Shown here: positions 56,097-64,000 of the stretch, piece after piece
Layout of the letters: each line of letters opens with the position of its first letter
How positions within the stretch are numbered: position 1 is the first letter of the stretch
NCBI GenBank assembly: GCA_002007745.1
Contig: CP019882.1
Coordinates: 5,456,001 to 5,520,000 of the forward strand
Length of the DNA: 64,000 nt
Origin: Mycolicibacterium litorale
Lineage (GTDB): Bacteria; Actinomycetota; Actinomycetes; Mycobacteriales; Mycobacteriaceae
Reading direction: 5' to 3'
Notes under the pieces: generated by a model
Database searches by the model: none
The model's input: the letters and a program-made list of their open reading frames with translations, nothing else
What the model was told of the DNA's origin: nothing
Translations under genes and position numbers: made by a program

Positions 56097-56127
56097 GCCG
56101 GTACCGTCCACCGGGAAGCTGATCGGC

Positions 56128-56823
56128 ATGAAAGCTTCCGATCTTGCAGCCCTGCCCATCGCTGCCGGAGCCGCTCTTCGGCACCGTCGCCTGTTCCATC
56201 CCACCGGCGTGCTGGCCAACGGCATCCTCGAACGGATGGCGCCGCCCGGGGAGGGCCTGCCAGTGGAATCCGGCGACGTGGTGGCACGGATCTCCAAGGC
56301 GGTCGGCACACCTGGATCGCTGCCGGACGCCGCCGGCCTGGCCTGGCGCATGCGCCCGGGGGCGTTCGCGGCGACGCCGTGGGATGTGCTGCTGGTCACC
56401 GCGGGCCTGGGCTCGGCGGCGATGGTGCCCAATCGGGTGGCGTTGCGTCCGGTCACGTCGTGGTCGCAGGCCCCGTACTCGAGTCTGCTGCCGCTGCGAT
56501 ACGCCGACGACCTGTGGTGGGTACGGGCACAGCTGCGGACGCCGGTCAGTGGGGCGGGCCTGTTGTTGGAAGCCGTCCGGCAGCAGATCGACGGCGAGGG
56601 ACTGCGATTCGACGTCGAACAAGCCCGCGGCACCGGTGATTTCGAACCGATGGCGACGTTGACCCTGACCGAGGTGATCCCGGTGGCGCAAGAAGGCGAT
56701 CACGACGTCTCCTTCGATCCGGTCCGCCACAGCGCCCCGGAGGTGCGGGTCTGGCCGGAGTGGCTGCGCAATTTCCGGGCGTTGGCCTACCGCAGCAGCC
56801 GCGAGGGGCGCGACGCCGAGTAG
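56128..56823 (+). CDS. catalase-superfamily-like conserved protein
   Basis: 231 aa. The segment FHPTGVLANGILERMAPPGEG followed by VVARISKAVGTPGSLPDAAGLAWRM resembles the catalase core (HPxG...RxSxxxGxPxxxxDxxGLAxR). The protein is much shorter than true catalases, and I see no convincing C-terminal heme-ligand tyrosine motif. It may be a catalase-related peroxidase or a non-catalytic relative; homologues are sometimes labelled phosphodiesterase. ATG at 56128 chosen; an in-frame start lies 41 codons upstream. Confidence 0.6.
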   Translation: MKASDLAALPIAAGAALRHRRLFHPTGVLANGILERMAPPGEGLPVESGDVVARISKAVGTPGSLPDAAGLAWRMRPGAFAATPWDVLLVTAGLGSAAMVPNRVALRPVTSWSQAPYSSLLPLRYADDLWWVRAQLRTPVSGAGLLLEAVRQQIDGEGLRFDVEQARGTGDFEPMATLTLTEVIPVAQEGDHDVSFDPVRHSAPEVRVWPEWLRNFRALAYRSSREGRDAE

Positions 56824-56826
56824 TCG

Positions 56827-56991
56827 TCAGTCCGGCGGCTCGAAGTCCGGCACCTCGGCCACGTCGGGAGCGATCTCGCTGATGTCGTCGTCACCGGTGA
56901 CCTTGGACTCCGGCCGGTCGGCGCGGCGCTCTTCCTGGTGATCGTCGGTGTAATCGGCGTGGTCATCGGCGTCAGACGTCGGTTCTGTCAT
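56827..56991 (-). CDS. 54-aa acidic protein
   Basis: Highly acidic and hydrophilic (MTEPTSDADDHADYTDDHQE...PDFEPPD), with no cysteine or hydrophobic segment; probably disordered. It is preceded by GGGTAA (57008-57003), a SigF-like -10, divergent from the hemerythrin promoter. Its end abuts the preceding convergent gene. Confidence 0.55.
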   Translation of the reverse strand: MTEPTSDADDHADYTDDHQEERRADRPESKVTGDDDISEIAPDVAEVPDFEPPD

Positions 56992-57002
56992 GGCCGTCGG
57001 GA

Positions 57003-57022
57003 TTACCCGTGGGCGTCAGTTT
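57003..57022 (-). promoter_or_regulatory. possible SigF-like promoter of the acidic protein
   Basis: -10 GGGTAA at 57008-57003. Upstream on the same strand, GGTTG gives only a partial -35 match. Confidence 0.35.
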
Positions 57023-57043
57023 CAACCTCTTGGTGCCGGGTAT
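57019..57043 (+). promoter_or_regulatory. SigF-type promoter of the hemerythrin gene
   Basis: GTTT (57019-57022), 15-bp spacer, GGGTAT (57038-57043); a full match to the mycobacterial SigF pattern, 35 bp before the ATG. Confidence 0.7.
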
Positions 57044-57078
57044 CACGGCACGACCACGACGACGGAGGGCACTAGGCA

Positions 57079-57663
57079 ATGGATGCGTTGAGTTTCTTGC
57101 GGGCCGATCATCAAAGCGTGTTGGGCATGTTCGAGGTGCTCGATGGCGCCCCGAAGGGCACCGGTGCGACGGAAAGCGGGCTGGCCACCATGGTGACCAA
57201 TCTGGTGATAGCCGAGTCCCAGCACGAGGCCATCGAAGAGCAGTTCTTCTGGCCGGCGGTGCGCAAGGCGTTGGACAACGGAGATGAGCTGGCGGACCGG
57301 GCGATCGGGCAGGAGCAGGAAGGCAAGAAGCTGCTGCAGCGCTTGGAGGACAGCAAGCCAGGGGAGGTCGACTACCACGACGCGCTGGCCGAGTTCATCA
57401 AGGCCGGGCGCGAGCACATCGCGTTCGAACAGGATCAGGTGTGGCCGCTGTTCGCCGCGGCCGTCGGCAAAGCCGAGTTGGAGCAGCTGGGCGAGAAGCT
57501 GGAGACGGCCAAGAAGGTGGCGCCGACCCGGCCGCACCCCGACACACCGCCGAACCCGATGGTCCAGAAGACGATGGGAACCGGCGCCGCCGTCATCGAC
57601 CATGTCCGCGATGCGGTCAGCGGCCGCGCCGGGGAGAATCCGCCGGATCCCCAGGCGCACTGA
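57079..57663 (+). CDS. hemerythrin-like (HHE domain) protein
   Basis: 194 aa. Iron-ligand histidines and glutamates: RADHQ (residue 11), SQHEAIEEQFFWP, YHDALAEF and GREHIAFEQDQVWP. A diiron four-helix bundle that binds O2, NO or peroxide. The C-terminal 50 residues are polar. SigF-type promoter upstream; terminator shared with the convergent Mn catalase gene downstream. Confidence 0.9.
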   Translation: MDALSFLRADHQSVLGMFEVLDGAPKGTGATESGLATMVTNLVIAESQHEAIEEQFFWPAVRKALDNGDELADRAIGQEQEGKKLLQRLEDSKPGEVDYHDALAEFIKAGREHIAFEQDQVWPLFAAAVGKAELEQLGEKLETAKKVAPTRPHPDTPPNPMVQKTMGTGAAVIDHVRDAVSGRAGENPPDPQAH

Positions 57664-57671
57664 GCGTCAGC

Positions 57672-57707
57672 AGAAAGCCGGCCCCGCATCCGCGGAGCCG
57701 GCTTTCT
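57672..57707. terminator. bidirectional terminator between hemerythrin and Mn catalase
   Basis: AGAAAGCCGGC (57672-57682) and GCCGGCTTTCT (57697-57707), a perfect 11-bp stem with a 14-nt loop. T-rich on the plus side and A-rich before the stem, so it works both ways. Confidence 0.8.
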
Positions 57708-57718
57708 CGTGCAGCGAA

Positions 57719-58612
57719 TCAGCTTGTGGCGACCCGCTGTTCATGGGTGAAGGGCTTCTCGCTGTTCACCTTCGGGGTGCCGCCGGGGCTACGCTGCTCG
57801 CCCTGGTTCTCGCGGGCGGCAGTGCCCAGCCATTGCTCGGTCGGATTCTCCACGTACTGCCACTCCATGCCCTCCGGCCACGGGCCCTGCCCCTGGTTCC
57901 AGGGTCCGCGCACGTCACCGGAGCCGTTGGACATGTTGAAGGCGACGTTCTGGAAGCGCTCGTCGCCGGCGAGCTGGCCGGGCGGGAAGTTGACCGGCAG
58001 CTCGTTGATCGCGGCGGTGAACTGCTGGTAGTGCGCCACCTCCCGGGTCATCAGGAAGGTCAGCGTGTCCTGGACGCCGGGGTCATCGGTGAACTGCTTG
58101 AGGTATTCGTAGACGATCTTCGCGCGCGACTCCGCGGCGAGGTTACTGCGCAGGTCCACCGACGGGTCGCCGTTGGAGTTGACGTAGGCGCCGGACCACG
58201 GCACACCCTGGGAGTTACTGACGTCGGGCCCGCCACCGGTCAGTGCGAAATACAGCGGGTTGATGGCGACTTGATGGATCACCGAATCGCGGCCGTCGGC
58301 GCTGCTCACCGCCGGCATCCAGTCGCACACCTCGTTGGCCAGCTTGAGATCGTCGTTGAGGCCGTCGAGCAGCATGGTGATCATGGACCCGACCATTTCG
58401 AGGTGGCTGAGTTCCTCGGTGGCGATGTCCATGAACAGGTCGTACATCTTCGGGCTCTTGCCGCGCAGGACGAATGCCTGCGTGAAGTACTGCATGGCAG
58501 CCTTCAATTCGCCGTTGGCGCCACCGAATTGCTCTTGCAGCAGTCCGGCGAAGCGCGGGTCTGGCGCATTGACGCGTACCTCGAATTGAAGGTCTTTGTT
58601 GTGGATGAACAT
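57719..58612 (-). CDS. manganese catalase
   Basis: 297 aa. Non-heme catalase that dismutates H2O2 at a dimanganese site. Ligands: Glu35 in GELKAAMQY, TEELSHLEMVG (Glu66/His70), and later a Glu and His in MTREVAHYQQF. ATG at 58612 (MFIHNKDLQF) is the family start; an in-frame start 18 codons upstream falls near the promoter. SigF-type promoter at 58644-58668. Confidence 0.92.
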   Translation of the reverse strand: MFIHNKDLQFEVRVNAPDPRFAGLLQEQFGGANGELKAAMQYFTQAFVLRGKSPKMYDLFMDIATEELSHLEMVGSMITMLLDGLNDDLKLANEVCDWMPAVSSADGRDSVIHQVAINPLYFALTGGGPDVSNSQGVPWSGAYVNSNGDPSVDLRSNLAAESRAKIVYEYLKQFTDDPGVQDTLTFLMTREVAHYQQFTAAINELPVNFPPGQLAGDERFQNVAFNMSNGSGDVRGPWNQGQGPWPEGMEWQYVENPTEQWLGTAARENQGEQRSPGGTPKVNSEKPFTHEQRVATS

Positions 58613-58643
58613 CCGTCCCCCTTCTTTGTTGGGTCCGGGCCGG

Positions 58644-58668
58644 TTACCCCCGCCGATGGCGACCAAAC
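58644..58668 (-). promoter_or_regulatory. SigF-type promoter of the manganese catalase gene
   Basis: GTTT (58668-58665), 15-bp spacer, GGGTAA (58649-58644), start expected near 58636, 24 nt before the ATG. Confidence 0.7.
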
Positions 58669-58696
58669 AACCAACGACAGGGACGGATGCCGGGGG

Positions 58697-59683
58697 TCAA
58701 TTCGCCGCGGCGCGAAGCTTTTCCAGCAACGGTGTGGCCGCTTCGGCGAGGAATTCGTCCTGGCCTTCGTCACCGATCTGGACCAGGGCGATGTCGGTGA
58801 ACCCGGCCTCCCAATAGGCGCGCACCGCCTCGACGATCCCGTCCAGATCGGGGCCGCACGGGATGCTGCCGGCGACATCATCGGGGGTGACGAACTGGGT
58901 GGCGGCGGCGAACCCGGCCGGCGTGGGCAGGTCGGCGTTGACGTCCCAGCCACCGGCGAACCAGCGGAACTGGTCGTGCGCCCGGGCGACCGCTTTGTCG
59001 CGATCACGGTCCCAGCACACCGGGATCTGCCCGATCACCCGACCGCCGCCGGGCAGGCCGGTGGCCTGCCGCGCGGCATGCCAGCCGTCGACGAGTTCAC
59101 CGTCGGGTTCGACGGCGATCATGTGGTCGCCGGCCCTGGCGAAGGCGTCCAGCGACCGGGCGCCGGAGACGGCGACACCGATGGTGACCGGCTCGTCGGG
59201 CACATCCCAGATCCTCGCCGAGTCGACCTGGAAGTACTCCCCTTTGTGGTCCACCAGCTCGCCGCTGAGCAGCTGTCGGATGATCACGATCGCTTCCTGC
59301 AGCATTTCCTGGCGCCGGTGGGCGGTCGGCCAGCCGCGTCCCACGACGTGTTCGTTGAGGTTTTCTCCGGCGCCGAGCCCCAGCGTGAAGCGGCCGTCGG
59401 CCAGGATCTGCAACGTCGCGGCCTGCTGTGCAACCACCACCGGGTGATACCGCATAGTCGGGCAGGTCACGTAGGTATACAGGCTGACCCGCTCGGTGGC
59501 CTGCGCCACCGCGCCCAACAGCGTCCACGCGTTGGGCGCATGTCCCTGAGAGGTCAGCCAAGGCGAGAAGTGGTCGCTGGAGACCTCGAAGTCGAATCCG
59601 GCACGCTCAGCCGAAACGGCGTAGCGCACAAGGTCTTTGGGGCCGCTCTGCTCGGTCATCAGGGTGTATCCGAAGCGCGTCAT
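58697..59683 (-). CDS. F420-dependent LLM-class oxidoreductase (FGD-like)
   Basis: 328 aa, TIM-barrel luciferase-like fold. GFDFEVSSDHFSPWL at the start, TGLGAGENLNEHV-like loop (LGLGAGENLNEHVVG) near residue 110, and IGVAVSGARSLDAFARAGD near 195 match the glucose-6-phosphate-dehydrogenase-type F420 family. It probably uses F420; substrate unknown. SigF-type promoter directly upstream, giving an almost leaderless transcript. Confidence 0.87.
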   Translation of the reverse strand: MTRFGYTLMTEQSGPKDLVRYAVSAERAGFDFEVSSDHFSPWLTSQGHAPNAWTLLGAVAQATERVSLYTYVTCPTMRYHPVVVAQQAATLQILADGRFTLGLGAGENLNEHVVGRGWPTAHRRQEMLQEAIVIIRQLLSGELVDHKGEYFQVDSARIWDVPDEPVTIGVAVSGARSLDAFARAGDHMIAVEPDGELVDGWHAARQATGLPGGGRVIGQIPVCWDRDRDKAVARAHDQFRWFAGGWDVNADLPTPAGFAAATQFVTPDDVAGSIPCGPDLDGIVEAVRAYWEAGFTDIALVQIGDEGQDEFLAEAATPLLEKLRAAAN

Positions 59684-59693
59684 GCGGGCATGG

Positions 59694-59718
59694 ATACCCG
59701 CCCGCCCCGTTGTGAAAC
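59694..59718 (-). promoter_or_regulatory. SigF-type promoter of the LLM oxidoreductase gene
   Basis: GTTT (59718-59715), 15-bp spacer, GGGTAT (59699-59694); start expected near 59687, four bases before the ATG. Confidence 0.65.
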
Positions 59719-59725
59719 GGGGCGC

Positions 59726-60190
59726 TTACAGCCGGGCCTTGACCGCCGCCGAAAGACGCGCCCCGTCGGCCTTGCCCGCGGCGATCGCGGTGGCGGCCTT
59801 CATCACCAAGCCCATCTGCTTGACCGACGGCCGCTCCCCGATCTCCTCGGCGACCTGAGCGATCGCGGTGTCGGCCACATCGGCCACCTCCGCCTCGGTC
59901 AGCGGGGTCGGCAGGTACTCGTCGATGATGCGCGCCTCGGCGTGCTCCTCGGCGGCCAGCTCGCCTCGTCCGTTCTGGGTGTAGATCTCCGCTGACTCGC
60001 CGCGTTTCTTGGACTCCCGGGCCAGCACCTTGAGCACCTCGTCGTCGGAGAGCTCGCGCGCCTGCTTGCCCGCGACCTCCTCACTCTGAATCGCCGCCAG
60101 CACCAGCCGCAGCGTCGCGGTACGCAACTTGTCCTGGGCTTTCATTGCTTCGGTGAGGTCCGACCTCAGCCGGCTCTTGAGCTCCGCCAT
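59726..60190 (-). CDS. GatB/YqeY-domain protein (Rv3688c-like)
   Basis: 154 aa, same length as Rv3688c. YqeY fold: MAELKSRLRSDLTEAMKAQD, LRLVLAAIQSEEVAG, and EYLPTPLTEAEVADVADTAI with the terminal DGARLSAAVKARL. The domain is shared with the tRNA amidotransferase GatB; the free-standing protein's role is unclear. The start at 60190 gives the family N-terminus. Confidence 0.9.
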   Translation of the reverse strand: MAELKSRLRSDLTEAMKAQDKLRTATLRLVLAAIQSEEVAGKQARELSDDEVLKVLARESKKRGESAEIYTQNGRGELAAEEHAEARIIDEYLPTPLTEAEVADVADTAIAQVAEEIGERPSVKQMGLVMKAATAIAAGKADGARLSAAVKARL

Positions 60191-60289
60191 GGCGCAAACA
60201 CTACGCATCCGAAATCACCGGCACGTTGAGAAATACCCGCCCGCTCGACAGGATGGGTTCATGAGCAACGACGTCGGGGGCGTTGTCCG

Positions 60290-61522
60290 GTGAGCGTACC
60301 TCCCGCCGGACAACCTGGATCGCCGCCAGGATGGCCTGGTCAGCCGCCCTTCCCCCCGTCTGGTTACGACCCCGCCAGCTATCCCCCGCCCGGCTACGGC
60401 CCGCCGGGCTATCCGCCCCCCGGTTACGGTCCGCCCGGATACCCCCCGCCCGGTTACCCGCCACCCGGGTACGGGCCGCCCACCTATCCCCCGCCGGGGT
60501 ACGGCCCGCCGGGGTACCCACCACCCGGCTACGGCCCACCCGTGCCGATGGCCGCCAAACCCGGCGTCATCCCGCTGCGGCCGCTGTCGCTGAGCGACAT
60601 CTTCAACGGCGCGGTCGGCTACATCCGGGCCAACCCGAAAGCCACGCTGGGCCTGACGACGGTGGTCGTCGTGATCACCCAGGTGCTGGCGCTGATCCTG
60701 CAGGTGGGCCCGCTGGCGGCCACCGGGGAGCTCGGCGCGCTGCGCGATGCCCAGGAGTACTCCACCGGGGCCCTGCTGGGCTCCGTACTGGCCAGCCTGG
60801 CGAGCGTGGTGGCGACCGCGCTGGCCGGCATCCTGCTGTCGGGCATGCTCACCGTGGTGGTCGGGCGGGCGGTATTCGGTGCCCGCATCACCATTGGCGA
60901 GGCCTGGCAGCGGGTCCGCGGGCGGCTGCTGGCCCTGATCGGTTTCAGCGCACTGGAAGTTGTTGCGGCTCTTGTGCTCGTCGGCGTGGTCGCGGGCATC
61001 ATCATCGCCGTCGCGGCGGCCGCCAGCACCACCGCCGCGGTGATCGTCGGCATAGTGCTGGTGCTCGCCGCGATCGCCGCGCTGGCCTACCTGTTCACCG
61101 CGTTGATGTTCGCACCGGTGGCCATCGTGTTAGAACGCAAACCCATCATGGCCTCGATCGGGCGATCCTTCGCCCTGGTGCGCAACCATTTCTGGCGGGT
61201 GCTGGGGATCCGGGTGTTGGCCTCGTTGGTGGCGGCCGTGGTCGCCGGGGCGGTGGCTGTCCCGTTCAGCATCGCCGGGCAGGTGATGCTGATCGGCAGC
61301 GATTCGGCGGGTCCGATCGTGCTGGCCACCACCCTGGCCGCGATCGGCGGCGCGATCGGCCAGATCGTCACTGCTCCGTTCGCCGCGGGCGTGGTGGTGC
61401 TGCTCTACACCGACACCCGGATCCGTGCCGAGGCGTTCGATCTGGTGCTGCAGACCGGTGCGGCCGGCGGTCCGGCCGCCACGGTCGCCGCCGACAATCT
61501 GTGGCTCACGCCGCCGCGCTGA
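60290..61522 (+). CDS. proline-rich multi-TM protein (Rv3689-like, GDPD-membrane-domain type)
   Basis: 410 aa. An N-terminal cytosolic tail of about 85 residues built from PPGYGPPGYPPP units is followed by six or so membrane helices (for example VVVVITQVLALILQVG, ALEVVAALVLVGVVAGIIIA). The membrane part resembles the DUF7847/glycerophosphodiester-phosphodiesterase membrane domain. GTG start. No catalytic domain. Same place as Rv3689. Confidence 0.85.
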   Translation: MSVPPAGQPGSPPGWPGQPPFPPSGYDPASYPPPGYGPPGYPPPGYGPPGYPPPGYPPPGYGPPTYPPPGYGPPGYPPPGYGPPVPMAAKPGVIPLRPLSLSDIFNGAVGYIRANPKATLGLTTVVVVITQVLALILQVGPLAATGELGALRDAQEYSTGALLGSVLASLASVVATALAGILLSGMLTVVVGRAVFGARITIGEAWQRVRGRLLALIGFSALEVVAALVLVGVVAGIIIAVAAAASTTAAVIVGIVLVLAAIAALAYLFTALMFAPVAIVLERKPIMASIGRSFALVRNHFWRVLGIRVLASLVAAVVAGAVAVPFSIAGQVMLIGSDSAGPIVLATTLAAIGGAIGQIVTAPFAAGVVVLLYTDTRIRAEAFDLVLQTGAAGGPAATVAADNLWLTPPR

Positions 61523-61533
61523 CCTCGAGCCGC

Positions 61534-62187
61534 ATGCCCGCCATCGACATCGACCGTGACGCCGCCCATGAGGCGGCCCAACGCGAGTTGGCCAAGCCGA
61601 TCTATCCCAAGGAGTCGTTGACCGAGCGGCTCGGAGAGTGGCTGGACGATCTGCTGTACCGGGCGATGCTCAAGGGCTCGCAGATCCCCGGCGGCTGGCT
61701 GACCATCACGGTGCTGGCCATCGTGGTGCTGATCGCGTTCGTGGTGGCCGTACGCATCGCCAGGCGCACGATGCGCACCAACCGCGGGGGCGCCCCGTTG
61801 TTTGGTGACCACGAGCTCAGCGCCGCCGAGCATCGGAACACCGCGGAACGTCACGCGGCTGATGGCGACTGGGCGGGTGCCATCCGCCACCGGCTGCGGG
61901 CGATCGCCCGCGATCTGGAGGAGTCGGGGGTGCTCAATCCGGTGCCCGGCCGCACCGCCACCGAGCTGGCCCGCGACGCAGGCGAGCTGCTGCCCGGGTT
62001 CAGTGCTGAATTGCGCGGCGCCGCATCGGTGTTCAATGACGTCACCTACGGCGAACAGCCCGGCAGTGAACCGGATTACCGCATGATCGCCCACCTCGAC
62101 GATGCACTGCGCCGGCACACAGCGCCGGTAGCCGGCCCGACAGCCGCGGCACCCGGCATCGCCGACACGTGGACTCCGCTGCGATGA
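61534..62187 (+). CDS. DUF4129 membrane protein (Rv3690-like)
   Basis: 217 aa, identical in length to Rv3690. One membrane helix (WLTITVLAIVVLIAFVVAV) near residue 55-73, then a cytosolic DUF4129 domain (AAEHRNTAERHAADGDWAGA; GRTATELARDAGELLPGF). DUF4129 proteins accompany MoxR operons. ATGA overlap with the next gene. Confidence 0.88.
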   Translation: MPAIDIDRDAAHEAAQRELAKPIYPKESLTERLGEWLDDLLYRAMLKGSQIPGGWLTITVLAIVVLIAFVVAVRIARRTMRTNRGGAPLFGDHELSAAEHRNTAERHAADGDWAGAIRHRLRAIARDLEESGVLNPVPGRTATELARDAGELLPGFSAELRGAASVFNDVTYGEQPGSEPDYRMIAHLDDALRRHTAPVAGPTAAAPGIADTWTPLR

Positions 62188-63314
62188 GCACCACCATCGG
62201 GCAGCGGTGGCGCACCGGCCGCTGGGTTGCGCTGGCCCTGGTCGTGATCGCCGTGCTGTCGGCGGTCAGCGCCCTGCTCACCGCGCCGCGGCCCGGTGGC
62301 CGGATGGATCCCAACTCGACCGACTCCGACGGTGCGCACGCGCTGGTCGCCCTGCTCCGCGATCGTGGCGTCGACATCGTCGTCGCCAAGAACGTCGCCG
62401 ACGTGCAGCGAGCCGCCCGGCCTGACACCCTGCTGTTGGCGGCCGAAACCTACTGGACCCGTGGCGCGGATCTGCTGAACCGGCTGCAGAGCGTACCGGG
62501 TGACCGGCTGCTGATCGAGCCCACCGCCCGCGTCCGCGAAGCCTTGGCACCGGGCATCCGCATCGACAGTGCCAGCGCGCTGTCTGCCCAGCCGGACTGC
62601 GATCTACGCGAGGCCACCCGGGCCGGGATCGTGCAGTTAGGTCCCAGTGACGCCTACGCCGCGGTGGGCGACACCGATCTCACCCGCTGCTACGGCGGTG
62701 CACTGGTGCGCTACCGGGCCGGCGCCCGGACGGTGACCGTGCTGGGCAGCGCCGAGTTCATGACCAACGGCGGGCTGCTCAAGCAGGGCAACGCCGCCCT
62801 GGCGATGAACCTGGCCGGGGACCGGCCGCGGTTGATCTGGTACGCCCCGCAGAAAGCCGAAGGGGGCGACTCTGCATCCTCGTTGGGTGCCACCATCACC
62901 GATCTGATCCCGGATGCGGTGAACTGGATCATCTGGCAGCTGTGCCTGGTCGTGGTCCTGCTCGCGGTGTGGCAGGGCCGCCGCTTGGGTCCGCTGGTAG
63001 CCGAGAAGCTGCCCGTCGTGGTGCGCGCCTCGGAGACGGTGGAAGGCCGCGCCCGGCTCTACCGGTCCCGCCGGGCCCGCGGTCAAGCCGCCCAGGCGCT
63101 GCGCACCGCGACCCTGCAACGGCTCGCGCCGCGATTAGGGCTGGGCGTCAACGCTTCTCCCGCGGCCATGGTGGCGGCGGTCGCGCAGCGCAGCCGCGCC
63201 GAGGAAAACACCGTCCACCACGTGTTGTTCGGCCCCGCGCCGTCCACCGACTCCGATCTGCTCCATCTGGCTCACGCACTCGACGACATCGAAAGGCAGG
63301 TCACGACGTCGTGA
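62184..63314 (+). CDS. DUF4350 membrane protein (Rv3691-like)
   Basis: 376 aa from the ATG that overlaps the DUF4129 stop. N-terminal helix WVALALVVIAVLSAVSALL, a soluble DUF4350 domain (DPNSTDSDGAHALVALLRDRG is typical), then a second helix (WIIWQLCLVVVLLAVW) and a cytosolic tail. Part of the DUF4129-DUF4350-MoxR-DUF58 operon; function of the complex unresolved. Confidence 0.87.
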   Translation: MSTTIGQRWRTGRWVALALVVIAVLSAVSALLTAPRPGGRMDPNSTDSDGAHALVALLRDRGVDIVVAKNVADVQRAARPDTLLLAAETYWTRGADLLNRLQSVPGDRLLIEPTARVREALAPGIRIDSASALSAQPDCDLREATRAGIVQLGPSDAYAAVGDTDLTRCYGGALVRYRAGARTVTVLGSAEFMTNGGLLKQGNAALAMNLAGDRPRLIWYAPQKAEGGDSASSLGATITDLIPDAVNWIIWQLCLVVVLLAVWQGRRLGPLVAEKLPVVVRASETVEGRARLYRSRRARGQAAQALRTATLQRLAPRLGLGVNASPAAMVAAVAQRSRAEENTVHHVLFGPAPSTDSDLLHLAHALDDIERQVTTS

Positions 63315-64000
63315 CACACTTCGCCCCGCCATCGGCCCCCGCCGCCCAGAACGATGCCGCGCGCGCGGCGCTGCTGGCCCTGCGGGCCGAGATCGCCAAG
63401 GCCGTCGTCGGCCAGGACGCTGTGGTCAGCGGTCTGGTGATCGCCCTGCTGTGCCGCGGACACGTGCTGCTCGAAGGTGTGCCCGGCGTGGCCAAGACGC
63501 TCCTGGTGCGGGCGACCGCGGCCGCGCTGTCGCTGGACTTCAAGCGCGTGCAGTTCACCCCCGACCTGATGCCCGGCGATGTCACCGGATCACTGGTCTA
63601 CGACGCGCGCACAGCGGCTTTCGTGTTCCGCGAGGGTCCGGTCTTCACCAACCTGATGCTGGCCGACGAGATCAACCGAACCCCGCCGAAGACCCAGGCC
63701 GCCCTCTTGGAGGCGATGGAGGAGCGCCAGGTCAGTGTCGACGGCGAGCCCAGACCGCTGCCCGATCCGTTCATCGTCGCGGCCACCCAGAACCCCATCG
63801 AGTACGAAGGCACCTACCAGTTGCCCGAGGCGCAACTGGACCGGTTCCTGCTCAAGCTCAACGTGCCGCTGCCGCCGCGGGACCAGGAGATCGCGATCCT
63901 CACCCGGCACGCCCAGGGGTTCGATCCGCGGGACCTGAGCAGCATCCGCCCGGTGGCCGGCGCCGCCGAATTGGCCGCCGGGCGTGCCGCGGTCAAGCAG
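63311..64000 (+). CDS. moxR2: MoxR-family AAA+ ATPase, truncated by window end
   Basis: First 230 codons. GTG start overlaps the DUF4350 stop (GTGA). Walker A is LLEGVPGVAKTLLV, Walker B LMLADEINRTPPKTQAALLEAM, sensor 1 VAATQNPIEYEGTYQLPEAQLDRF. A chaperone-like ATPase, ortholog of Rv3692; DUF58 and further operon genes are expected beyond the window. Confidence 0.93.
   Translation, partial: MTHFAPPSAPAAQNDAARAALLALRAEIAKAVVGQDAVVSGLVIALLCRGHVLLEGVPGVAKTLLVRATAAALSLDFKRVQFTPDLMPGDVTGSLVYDARTAAFVFREGPVFTNLMLADEINRTPPKTQAALLEAMEERQVSVDGEPRPLPDPFIVAATQNPIEYEGTYQLPEAQLDRFLLKLNVPLPPRDQEIAILTRHAQGFDPRDLSSIRPVAGAAELAAGRAAVKQ

Noticed and set aside
57284..59995. 903-codon rightward frame across hemerythrin, Mn catalase and the oxidoreductase
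   Set aside because: Antisense or out-of-frame to three well-supported genes and without motifs.

Overview
The window is chromosomal DNA from a high-GC mycobacterium, most likely a fast-growing Mycolicibacterium. The evidence is gene order. From 10.3 kb to 45.9 kb, and again from 59.7 kb to the end, genes follow the M. tuberculosis order Rv3644c to Rv3684 and Rv3688c to Rv3692: holB, membrane adenylate cyclase, topA, cspA, the DUF1998 helicase, the Tad/Flp pilus operon, acs, marP, nth, crp, whiB4, ponA2, cds1, moxR2. Differences from the M. tuberculosis map include no PE/PGRS genes and no dpp operon before acs.

Region 1 (1-10.26 kb) is the early/immunity end of an integrated mobile element, a temperate phage or a phage-like integrative element, lying against the 3' end of tRNA-Thr(CGT). 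Two XRE regulators diverge at 9.76/9.92 kb from promoters that give nearly leaderless mRNAs, and a pair of inverted 15-bp operator-like sites lies between them. A leftward operon of about 22 small genes (9.76 to 1.71 kb), most joined by 4-bp overlaps, encodes zinc-ribbon proteins, HTH proteins, DUF4326, DUF4031, a YegP-like protein, a ParB-like protein and a replication-initiator-like protein whose gene carries an iteron array. A separate rightward pair at the left edge is an unknown protein plus an XRE/ImmA-IrrE metalloprotease. No integrase, terminase or structural gene is visible.

Region 2 (10.3-45.9 kb) is core genome. It includes two conserved mycobacterial small RNAs, 6C (B11) and Ms1 (MTS2823), on either side of a HAD phosphatase gene. 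Region 3 (45.9-59.7 kb) replaces the few genes found between cds1 and Rv3688c in M. tuberculosis. It starts at tRNA-Pro(CGG) and carries a CorC-like transporter, a universal stress protein with a P2-type ATPase, an FAD dehydrogenase, an iron redox enzyme/CDGSH/methyltransferase trio, a catalase-fold-like protein, a hemerythrin, a manganese catalase and an F420-type oxidoreductase. The last three are preceded by matches to the SigF promoter pattern GTTT-N15-GGGTA(A/T), so this looks like a general-stress, peroxide and iron cluster. Region 4 (59.7-64 kb) is YqeY, a membrane protein and the start of the DUF4129-DUF4350-MoxR operon.

At least nine places show a reading-frame break in a conserved or clearly homologous protein at a short G/C homopolymer (topA, helicase twice, tadB, ssd, ponA2, the Rv3683-like phosphoesterase, two phage genes). 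Nearly all are repaired by adding one G or C. The simplest explanation is homopolymer error in the assembly, so several genes are reported with restored spans.
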